The position numbers and the translations under genes are program-made. A stretch of 7,447 bases of DNA, taken from contig RFKT01000248.1 in NCBI GenBank assembly GCA_003694225.1, positions 1 to 7,447 of the forward strand, given 5' to 3'. Each line of letters begins with the position of its first letter. Position 1 is the first letter of the stretch. This stretch comes from Candidatus Dadabacteria bacterium. Lineage in GTDB: Bacteria; Bdellovibrionota_C; UBA2361; J135. Shown here piece after piece: positions 1 through 6,924 of the stretch. Under the pieces are notes generated by a model. The model was not told where the DNA came from and did no database searches. It was given only the letters and a program-made list of their open reading frames with translations.

Positions 1-1604
1 ATACCAGAAGGGGAATTGGGGTTGATCTGAAAAAGATTTACTCCCGCAAAAGTGAGCTTGATGCAGGGCTTTTGTATTCCGACGAATCTCCACGTGGCGA
101 TAGCCTGCGCGGTACAGTTGTAAGCGATGTATTCGAGCCCTCTGTAGACACTAACAGGTTTGGAGGGCATCTCTCCTATAGATGGAGTTCTGGCAGGAAT
201 CTCCTTCTTCCTGTTTCACTACTTGCTGATGGAAGGTATGTAAGCGATCCGCTATTCCTCCGTGAAATTGAAAATTATAAGATAGGCCGTCCTGAGGATA
301 GGTTTCTCTCTTCCAAAGCGATTGTATCAGCCCCTTTGGGAGATTATATGAATTTGCAGTTGCGGGTTGAGGGCACTCAGTCAATATCGTCTGACACAGA
401 TTTAGTATTTATGAGGGTGCCCGAGCTTACCCTTGACGGATACCGCTCTTTTAGAGTCTTTGGAATTAACCCTTACGGGCTAAAGCTTATAGGGTCAGGG
501 GATATTACTGTGACCCGCTTTGCACGCAAGAAGGGCTTTGATGGCACCAGAGTGGAAGCTCATCCTGCCGTTAAACTTCCATTTTATTATAAGAATTATC
601 TTAGTGGCGACATCGGCTTTAATGTGAGAAGGACGTATTATACTCTTAACGAAAGGGCTGATCCGAACAACCCTCAAACTATCCTTCCCAGCACAAGTAG
701 CCGCACCATTTATGAGACGGCAATTAATCTCTCGACTGTATTAGAGCGGGTATTTGAGCTTGGCAAGGGAAATCTCCTTAGAAGGCTCGGCGCCATAGGC
801 GTGCGTGGTGAATACAATGATATTGTGAGGGTCAAGCATACCTTAGAGCCTTTTGTACAATTTGTTTATGTGCCTGATGTAAATCAAGATGATACGCCTC
901 TTTTTGACGCAAACGATCACCTAAAGGGCAGAAAGGTGGTAACATACGGGATAGAGAGCTTTCTAATTGGACGCAGAAGATATATTGCTGAAAAGGAAGG
1001 CAAGATTTCGGAGTTGGAGCCGGATGAAAGAGAGCTTATGGAAGATATCTTCGAGGATTATCCCTCTAATGCTGTTCAAGAGGTAGATGAGTCATTCATA
1101 TTAAGGAGGAAAAAGGGGGAAAAGGGACAGATCGCGAAATTTTCAATAAAGCAGAGCTACGATCGTATGGTAGATGCCAGCGCTGGCTCAAATAGATTTT
1201 CTGATATAAATGGCACTGTGGAATTTCGCCCTAACCATTACATGGGGTTTATGTTTGGTTCTAACTATGATTACAATGATGGGGGGTTTTCGTCGTGGGG
1301 AGCAGATGTTGAGCTCTCTGACGACAGGGGAGACCATTTAAGGGGAAGAGTGACCAGTGTAAGGGATGTCGTAAGCCAATTTGAGGGCAATGTAGAGCTG
1401 GTTTTTTCTAAGAGGATGAAGGTGGGATTTTACGGAAAGTATGATGATTTAACCGGAGAGTTTATAGAATGGAAAGGAGTCGTGCGGATTTTGAGCGGCT
1501 GTGACTGTTGGAAGCTTGACATAGGGTATAGAGAACAGCTAAACCCCGATGATCAAGATCTAACTATAGTGCTTACACTGAAAGGGCTAGGAGAGATAGG
1601 GTAG
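1..1604 (+). CDS. lptD: LPS-assembly protein LptD, C-terminal part (5' truncated by window edge)
   Basis: This is the beta-barrel part of LptD, the outer-membrane protein that with LptE inserts LPS into the outer leaflet. The frame is open from base 3 with no stop, so the true start, signal peptide and periplasmic beta-jellyroll lie largely upstream; about 533 residues are visible. What I see: alternating polar/hydrophobic barrel strands throughout; a family-typical HTLEPFVQFVYVPDVNQ block (residues about 279-295, followed by PLFD); a QSYD strand start near residue 384; and a C-terminus with GCDCW (C500, C502, W503) ending in LTLKGLGEIG, the classic LptD tail. The only two cysteines in the visible part are this C-x-C pair; in E. 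coli the equivalent pair is adjacent (C724-C725) and disulfide-bonded to N-terminal cysteines. A charged segment of about 50 residues (about 324-375) lies between strands. The stop at 1602-1604 is 20 nt before rfbB, suggesting cotranscription. Family assignment is firm. Confidence 0.93.
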   Translation, partial: TRRGIGVDLKKIYSRKSELDAGLLYSDESPRGDSLRGTVVSDVFEPSVDTNRFGGHLSYRWSSGRNLLLPVSLLADGRYVSDPLFLREIENYKIGRPEDRFLSSKAIVSAPLGDYMNLQLRVEGTQSISSDTDLVFMRVPELTLDGYRSFRVFGINPYGLKLIGSGDITVTRFARKKGFDGTRVEAHPAVKLPFYYKNYLSGDIGFNVRRTYYTLNERADPNNPQTILPSTSSRTIYETAINLSTVLERVFELGKGNLLRRLGAIGVRGEYNDIVRVKHTLEPFVQFVYVPDVNQDDTPLFDANDHLKGRKVVTYGIESFLIGRRRYIAEKEGKISELEPDERELMEDIFEDYPSNAVQEVDESFILRRKKGEKGQIAKFSIKQSYDRMVDASAGSNRFSDINGTVEFRPNHYMGFMFGSNYDYNDGGFSSWGADVELSDDRGDHLRGRVTSVRDVVSQFEGNVELVFSKRMKVGFYGKYDDLTGEFIEWKGVVRILSGCDCWKLDIGYREQLNPDDQDLTIVLTLKGLGEIG

Positions 1605-1611
1605 GTATCAT

Positions 1612-1617
1612 AAAGGG
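1612..1617 (+). promoter_or_regulatory. Ribosome binding site of rfbB
   Basis: AAAGGG lies 7 nt before the ATG at 1625, inside the 20-nt gap after the lptD stop. It supports the chosen rfbB start and translation from a transcript shared with lptD. No promoter fits in so short a gap except inside the end of lptD. Confidence 0.55.
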
Positions 1618-1624
1618 AATTGGT

Positions 1625-2641
1625 ATGAATGTATTAGTGACTGGCGGAGCGGGCTTTATTGGGAGCAATTTTGTTCATTACCTTAGGAGAGAGAGACCGT
1701 CGTGGAAGGTGACGGTTTTGGATCTATTGACTTATGCAGGCAACCTTAAGAATATAGCTGAATTGGTGGAAGAGGGTTCGGTCAGGTTTGTTAAGGGATC
1801 CATTGCCGATAAGGAGCTAGTGGATGATCTTTTTAAAGGCACAAAGTTTAACCTTGTCTTTAATTTTGCTGCTGAGAGCCATGTGGATAGATCGATACAT
1901 GGAGCTCAGGTGTTTGTTGAAACAAATATCATGGGAACCCAAATACTCCTTGATGCGGCGCGGGCAACAGGAGTTGAGAGGTTTGTCCAGATATCGACAG
2001 ATGAGGTCTACGGCTCTCTTGGGCCTACAGGATTTTTCGTTGAAACCACTCCTCTAAATCCCACAAGCCCATATGCTGCGTCCAAAACAGGAGCAGATCT
2101 TATGGTTTTAGCTGCCGTTAAAACGCACGGGCTGGAGGCTGTTATTACTAGATGCAGCAACAATTACGGGCCGTATCAATTCCCTGAAAAGCTGATGCCG
2201 CTTTTTATCACAAATGCCCTTGAGGATAAACCTCTGCCTCTTTATGGGGATGGGTTGAATGTAAGGTCTTGGATATATGTTGAGGATCACTGCGCCGCAC
2301 TGCTTTTATGCGGGGAGAAGGGGAGATCTGGCGAGGTGTACAATATCGGGGCTGGCGCTGATGGAGAGCTTCCCAATATTGAGGTTACCAAGACTATCTT
2401 GTCTATTTTGGGTAAGTCGGAGGATTTAATCCAATATGTCGCTGACAGGCCTGCCCATGACAGGAGATATGCAATAGATTACTCAAAGATTAAGTCGGAG
2501 CTTGGATGGGAGCCTAAGATTAGTTTTCGGGAGGGCGTTCAGAGGACTGTGGAGTGGTATAAGAACAACAAGGAATGGTGGCAGTCTGTAAAGACAGGAG
2601 AGTATCTGAAATACTATGAAATGAATTATGCGAATAGGTGA
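1625..2641 (+). CDS. rfbB: dTDP-glucose 4,6-dehydratase (RfbB/RmlB)
   Basis: This cytoplasmic extended short-chain dehydrogenase (SDR) converts dTDP-D-glucose to dTDP-4-keto-6-deoxy-D-glucose, step 2 of dTDP-L-rhamnose synthesis, using tightly bound NAD+. Its 338 residues are normal for the family. The Rossmann motif TGGAGFIG is at residues 6-13. AESHVDRSI (83-91) is family-typical. The STDEVYG block (124-130) supplies the Thr-Asp-Glu catalytic group (T125, D126, E127) specific to this dehydratase. The Y150-x3-K154 pair sits in SPYAASK. TRCSNNYGPYQFPEKL (175-190) and DRPAHDRRYAID (274-285) are substrate-domain hallmarks of RfbB. The ATG at 1625 is preceded by AAAGGG at 7 nt and places the Rossmann strand at the very N-terminus, as expected. 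It lies between lptD and rfbD on the same strand. RfbA, which makes dTDP-glucose, is not in the window. UDP-glucose dehydratases are the main alternative but match these blocks less well. Confidence 0.95.
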   Translation: MNVLVTGGAGFIGSNFVHYLRRERPSWKVTVLDLLTYAGNLKNIAELVEEGSVRFVKGSIADKELVDDLFKGTKFNLVFNFAAESHVDRSIHGAQVFVETNIMGTQILLDAARATGVERFVQISTDEVYGSLGPTGFFVETTPLNPTSPYAASKTGADLMVLAAVKTHGLEAVITRCSNNYGPYQFPEKLMPLFITNALEDKPLPLYGDGLNVRSWIYVEDHCAALLLCGEKGRSGEVYNIGAGADGELPNIEVTKTILSILGKSEDLIQYVADRPAHDRRYAIDYSKIKSELGWEPKISFREGVQRTVEWYKNNKEWWQSVKTGEYLKYYEMNYANR

Positions 2642-2644
2642 GTG

Positions 2645-3520
2645 ATGAAGATCTTGCTTTTCGGAGGAAGCGGCCAGCTTGGATATGATCTGATCAAGAG
2701 GGCCAAGGAGCTAAACTTTGATGTGGCTGCTCCTGTGACTTCTGAGGTTGATATTGCAAACAGGGATCAAGTTGTGTTTTTAGCAGAGAAATTCATGCCG
2801 GATCTGATTGTAAATGCGGCAGCCTATACCAATGTAGATCAGGCTGAGGCAGAGCCTGAAAAAGCATACTTGGTTAATAAAGACGGAGCATTGAATGTGG
2901 CTATCGCAGCCAATAAGTGCGGCAGTAGGTTAATTCATGTATCCACAGACTATGTATTTGATGGCTTCTCTTCCAAACCTCGTAAAGAAGATGATCCGGT
3001 GAATCCCCTCAGTGTCTATGGAAAATCAAAGCTTGAAGGGGAGAAGGCAGTCTTACAGGAGATGAGCGAAGGGAATACGCTCGTCGTAAGGACTGCTTGG
3101 CTTCACGGAAGCAGAGGAAGGAATTTTGTTAACACAATGTTGGATCTTTTTAAGGAAAGGGATGAGATTAGGGTGGTTGATGATCAGGTTGGAAACCCCA
3201 CTTGGACAGGGTGGCTCGCGGAGGTGATATTAGATCTGGGGAGAATGGGGCAATGCCACGGTATTGTTCATGCAGTATGTAGCGGTGCTATAAGCTGGTA
3301 TGAGTTTGCGTGCAGGATTTACGATCTGGTTCGAGGACATAAGGGCTATGAAAGGGATGTAAAGATTTATAGGCAAAGCACGGAAGAAGCGGGACGTCCT
3401 GCCCCAAGACCTCCTTTTTCAGCTCTTGATACTACTAAATTGACTGGATTGTTGGGGAGAGCGCCAATGTCGTGGGAAGATGGGTTAAAGCGACACTTAG
3501 CGGAGTTAGGGATTGGATAG
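2645..3520 (+). CDS. rfbD: dTDP-4-dehydrorhamnose reductase (RfbD/RmlD)
   Basis: RfbD reduces dTDP-4-keto-L-rhamnose to dTDP-L-rhamnose, the last step of that pathway, with NAD(P)H in the cytoplasm. With the ATG at 2645 it has 291 residues, the usual size. Seen: Rossmann GGSGQLG (7-13); NAAAYTNVDQAE (57-68); STDYVFDG (100-107); catalytic Y125-x3-K129 in YGKSK followed by LEGE; DQVGNPT (180-186); and the RPAPRP signature (251-256) followed by S-x-LD, characteristic of RmlD. A GTG at 2642 directly abuts the rfbB stop and is in frame, adding one residue. I prefer the ATG because it gives the usual M-K-I-L-L start and follows AGGTGA (2636-2641), which overlaps the rfbB stop codon and suggests translational coupling. 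The 3' end overlaps manC by 8 nt. RfbC, the epimerase that makes its substrate, is not in the window. Confidence 0.94.
   Translation: MKILLFGGSGQLGYDLIKRAKELNFDVAAPVTSEVDIANRDQVVFLAEKFMPDLIVNAAAYTNVDQAEAEPEKAYLVNKDGALNVAIAANKCGSRLIHVSTDYVFDGFSSKPRKEDDPVNPLSVYGKSKLEGEKAVLQEMSEGNTLVVRTAWLHGSRGRNFVNTMLDLFKERDEIRVVDDQVGNPTWTGWLAEVILDLGRMGQCHGIVHAVCSGAISWYEFACRIYDLVRGHKGYERDVKIYRQSTEEAGRPAPRPPFSALDTTKLTGLLGRAPMSWEDGLKRHLAELGIG
3502..3505 (+). promoter_or_regulatory. Ribosome binding site deciding the TTG start of manC
   Basis: GGAG inside the end of rfbD lies 7 nt before a TTG at 3513. The manC frame has a stop at 3507-3509, so the start cannot be further upstream. No ATG or GTG occurs in frame before the conserved nucleotide-binding block. 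The nearby ATG at 3526 is out of frame. TTG at 3513 is therefore the best-supported start. Confidence 0.6.
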
Positions 3521-4604
3521 AGTAAATGATTCTCACAAGGTTGTTGTCGTTAGGCCAGTTATCCTCGCTGGAGGGCTGGGCAAAAGGTTTTGGCCTATAA
3601 GCAGGGTAAATAGGCCAAAGCAGTTTTTGTCTATTACAAAGGACGGCACGAGTCTTATACATGCAACTGCAGAGAGGCTTGCGCCTCTCTGCAAAGATTA
3701 TCCTCCAGTTGTTGTTACAAGTGCAAAATATGTCGAGATGGTAAGAGAGCATGTGTCAAATGCTGAGATCATCTGTGAGCCTTTTGGGAAAAATACAGCG
3801 GCATCTGTTGGGCTTGCTGCAATTTTTCTTAAAAAAGCCTCCCCTGGGTGCATTATGGCTGTTTTTCCGTCTGACCACTGCTTTAAAGACGAAGAGAAGC
3901 TTATAAAAACAGTTCTGTGCGCTGCTGAGGTCGCTAAAGATAGCGGCGCTTTGGTTACGATAGGTATAGAGCCGCTTTCTCCCAATACAGGTTACGGTTA
4001 TATTAAGTTAGGGTCTAAGATAAAAGAAGGAGTGTATAGAGTTAGCCGCTTCTTTGAAAAGCCAAGCCTTGAGAGGGCCAAGAGTTACTTGGAATCCGGT
4101 GGCTTTCTGTGGAACAGCGGCATATTTGTGTGGACTCCTGATGCTCTGCTGGACGGAATACGCGAGTTTCTGCCGGATCTATACAGCGGCCTTAAGGATA
4201 TAGAGGAGGTATTGGGAAGCGAGGAGGAAGAAAGTGTTATCAAAGCTGTTTTTGAGAAGATAGAATCTGTATCTATAGATCTTGGGGTGCTAGAGCACGC
4301 CACAAATTGCGTTGTAGTGGAAGGGAAAGGATTGGGATGGAGCGATGTTGGTTCTTGGGATGCATGGGGGGAGTATTTTGAAAGTGATGCTAATGGGAAT
4401 CTTGTAAAAGGCGATGTTTGCGCCCTTGATTGTTCAAAAAGTATTATTGCTTCTGAATCGCGCTTTGTTGCAGCTGTTGGATGTGAGGGGGTGGTGATTA
4501 TTGATACTCCAGACGCATTGCTTGTTTGTGCAAGAGATAGGGCGCAAGATGTAAAGGAAATAGTCACAATGCTTGAGCAAAAAGGAAGAAAGGATCTTAT
4601 ATAG
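3513..4604 (+). CDS. manC: Mannose-1-phosphate guanylyltransferase, short form (ManC)
   Basis: ManC makes GDP-mannose from mannose-1-phosphate and GTP, supplying substrate to the downstream Gmd. The 363 residues cover the nucleotidyltransferase fold and a short C-terminal beta region. Seen: the signature AGGLGKRFWP (19-28) followed by RPKQFL (34-39); EPFGKNTAA (89-97); FPSDH (118-122), whose Asp is expected to bind metal and nucleotide; NTGYGYI (158-164); FFEKP (180-184); FLWNSGIFVW (198-207); and GWSDVGSW (275-282). The phosphomannose isomerase cupin domain of the roughly 470-residue bifunctional ManC/AlgA type is absent, so this is probably monofunctional. The start is an uncommon TTG overlapping the rfbD stop by 8 nt, with GGAG 7 nt upstream, implying coupled translation. 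The first 14 residues precede the first conserved strand. It is followed by a 61-nt gap to gmd, the longest in the operon. Confidence 0.93.
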   Translation: MDRVNDSHKVVVVRPVILAGGLGKRFWPISRVNRPKQFLSITKDGTSLIHATAERLAPLCKDYPPVVVTSAKYVEMVREHVSNAEIICEPFGKNTAASVGLAAIFLKKASPGCIMAVFPSDHCFKDEEKLIKTVLCAAEVAKDSGALVTIGIEPLSPNTGYGYIKLGSKIKEGVYRVSRFFEKPSLERAKSYLESGGFLWNSGIFVWTPDALLDGIREFLPDLYSGLKDIEEVLGSEEEESVIKAVFEKIESVSIDLGVLEHATNCVVVEGKGLGWSDVGSWDAWGEYFESDANGNLVKGDVCALDCSKSIIASESRFVAAVGCEGVVIIDTPDALLVCARDRAQDVKEIVTMLEQKGRKDLI

Positions 4605-4652
4605 CAGATAAGATTTGGCAGAAGTAAACCATATTTGTGTTAATTTAGAGAC

Positions 4653-5646
<994 letters not shown>

Positions 5647-6618
5647 ATGCGGGCTTTGGTAACAGGGGCTTCCGGCTTTGTCGGCAGGCATCTAATACGT
5701 CATCTATCGGAGTGTGACGATATCGTACTTGGCACCTATGCCTCACATAGGCCTGAAAAAGGCTACTTTGAGCAGTTAGGAGTGGAGCTTTCACACCTCG
5801 ATATCACAAGCTATGAGAAGGTATTGGATCTAGTAAGCAGCTTTAAGCCGGATATTATCTATCACTTGGCTGCAATTGCATTTGTGCCAAAGGCAGAGGC
5901 AGACTTTGGAAGCATGCTTTCTGTGAATGTCGGGGGGGCTCACAATCTTTTTAGGGCAGCTCATATAGCGGATATTGGAGCCAAGATAGTTTTTGCGAGC
6001 TCAGGAGAGGTGTATGGAAGAGTATTGCCATCAGAGCTTCCTATCACGGAGGATACTCCTCTAAGGCCTGCGAACAACTATAGCCTTGGCAAGAGGATGG
6101 CCGAGCTGGTTGCGGAGCGGTACAACAGAGACGGTAATGTGAAGATAGTTATAATGCGATCCTTTAACCATGTAGGTGCCGGGCAGAATGAGCAGTTTGT
6201 GGTGTCGAGTTTTGCCCGACAACTAGCGCAAATTAAGCTTTCCAAGAGAGAGCCTGTGATATCTGTCGGCAATCTAAAGTCAGTAAGGGATTTTAGCGAT
6301 GTAAGGGATGTATGCGCCGCCTATAGGTTGGCGGCAGAGAGAGGAACTGGTGTGTACAATATTGCTTCTGGCAGATCGGTGGCTATTGAAGAGGTATTAA
6401 AGTCTCTTATTGATATTTCTGGCATTAAGGTTGAGGTGCGGAAAGACCCTGCTCGGATGCGTCCGTCTGAGGTGCCTGAGGTGAGGGTTGATATCTCCCG
6501 CGCGACAAACGAGCTTGGCTGGAGGCCAAAGTATCTCTTAAGAGACTCGCTGGAGGAGGCATATAAGTATTGGCTTGAGGTGGAAAAAGGCAAAGGTATC
6601 TGGTGCCAGGCTCCTTAA
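5647..6618 (+). CDS. rmd: GDP-6-deoxy-D-mannose (GDP-4-keto) reductase, Rmd-like
   Basis: This extended SDR probably reduces the Gmd product to GDP-D-rhamnose (Rmd, EC 1.1.1.281). Its 323 residues show TGASGFVG (6-13), YHLAAIAFV (72-80), SSGEVYG (118-124), and the Y145-x3-K149 pair in NYSLGK. The blocks RSFNHVGAGQNEQFVVSSFA (171-190), VGNLKSVRDFSDVRDV (207-222) and DPARMRPSEVPE (267-278) resemble Rmd rather than GDP-fucose synthase. The latter also epimerises C3/C5 and has different substrate-domain signatures. The ATG at 5647 immediately follows the gmd stop; AAGGG (5635-5639) lies 7 nt upstream, inside gmd. A seven-G run at 5932-5938 does not break the frame. It is the last plus-strand gene before a convergent spacer. 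GDP-talose formation or another 4-keto reduction cannot be excluded from sequence alone. Confidence 0.82.
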   Translation: MRALVTGASGFVGRHLIRHLSECDDIVLGTYASHRPEKGYFEQLGVELSHLDITSYEKVLDLVSSFKPDIIYHLAAIAFVPKAEADFGSMLSVNVGGAHNLFRAAHIADIGAKIVFASSGEVYGRVLPSELPITEDTPLRPANNYSLGKRMAELVAERYNRDGNVKIVIMRSFNHVGAGQNEQFVVSSFARQLAQIKLSKREPVISVGNLKSVRDFSDVRDVCAAYRLAAERGTGVYNIASGRSVAIEEVLKSLIDISGIKVEVRKDPARMRPSEVPEVRVDISRATNELGWRPKYLLRDSLEEAYKYWLEVEKGKGIWCQAP

Positions 6619-6643
6619 AAAGACAAGAAAGCTAGCATGTTAC

Positions 6644-6661
6644 AAGGTGCGGGGCTACTTC
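6644..6661 (+). repeat. Imperfect direct repeat, left copy
   Basis: AAGGTGCGGGGCTACTTC matches the copy at 6755-6772 at 17 of 18 positions (C versus T at the seventh base). The flanking bases of the two copies differ, so the repeat is bounded. The copies start 111 bases apart and bracket the palindrome at 6666-6730. They could be part of a repeated element, a long imperfect target duplication, or a small local duplication. Confidence 0.7.
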
Positions 6662-6665
6662 TTTC

Positions 6666-6730
6666 TATGGAGCGCAGGCATCTTGCCTGCATAAAGTGCT
6701 TCGCGAGAGCCGCGATGCCCGCATTCCATA
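6666..6730. repeat. REP/MITE-like imperfect palindrome
   Basis: The outer arms 6666-6682 and 6714-6730 pair over 17 positions: 14 Watson-Crick pairs, one G-T and two mismatches, beginning TATGGA and ending TCCATA. Competing inner hairpins are a perfect 7-bp stem GCAGGCA/TGCCTGC with a TCT loop (6674-6690) and TCGCG/CGCGA with a 5-nt loop (6701-6715). Both arms share a GC(A/G)GGCATC core. This resembles repetitive extragenic palindromes and the REPIN/MITE elements moved by RAYT-type transposases, and it sits between convergent genes as such elements often do. Family membership is inference, because only one copy is in the window. Confidence 0.6.
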
Positions 6731-6754
6731 AAGGCCTACGAGATTTTTCACGGA

Positions 6755-6772
6755 AAGGTGTGGGGCTACTTC
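6755..6772 (+). repeat. Imperfect direct repeat, right copy
   Basis: AAGGTGTGGGGCTACTTC is the second copy of the 18-bp repeat at 6644-6661, with one C/T difference. Its 3' half also provides the left arm of the weak terminator-like hairpin at 6765-6814. Confidence 0.7.
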
Positions 6773-6814
6773 ACAAAAGTACGGTAATAGGAAAAGGGGA
6801 AGTTGCGTTTTTTT
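6765..6814 (+). terminator. Weak possible rho-independent terminator after rmd
   Basis: GCTACTTC (6765-6772) can pair with GAAGTTGC (6799-6806) with one mismatch, followed by G and seven T (6808-6814). The 26-nt loop and short stem make it a poor terminator, but it is the best candidate on the plus strand downstream of rmd. Factor-dependent termination, or an effect of the palindrome at 6666-6730, is equally possible. Confidence 0.22.
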
Positions 6815-6924
6815 GGATCCGGATGTCTTTTTGGGTGTCCCATGCCAAGCATACAGAGCACCGGGATAACTTGTTGAATTTATGGGTGAATTTTTTTGGC
6901 GACCTTTATGTATTTAGGGCTCAA

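Larger units (their letters stand above)
6619..6924. other. Intergenic spacer between convergent rmd and comF
   Basis: This is about 306 bases without a credible protein gene. It holds a 65-nt imperfect palindrome (6666-6730), an 18-bp imperfect direct repeat on either side of it, and T-runs at 6808-6814 and 6891-6897. No strong rho-independent terminator is evident on either strand, although two transcription units meet here. The right half (about 6815-6924) shows nothing further that I can name. Confidence 0.75.

Noticed and set aside
4085..4567. 160-residue minus-strand frame opposite manC
   Set aside because: It is serine/threonine-rich low-complexity output of reading the antisense of manC; the plus strand carries all conserved ManC motifs.
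4615..4646. Possible internal promoter in the manC-gmd gap
   Set aside because: TTGGCA (4615-4620) resembles a -35 box, but the sequences at the right distance (around 4638-4646) match a -10 box at only about three of six positions. Kept out for lack of support.
5932..5938. Run of seven G within rmd as a phase-variation site
   Set aside because: The frame is intact through it, seven G is short for a contingency tract, and one sequence gives no evidence of length variation.
6859..6897. CACC/GGTG hairpin followed by seven T as a terminator
   Set aside because: The stem is only 4 bp with a loop of about 22 nt, too weak to call.
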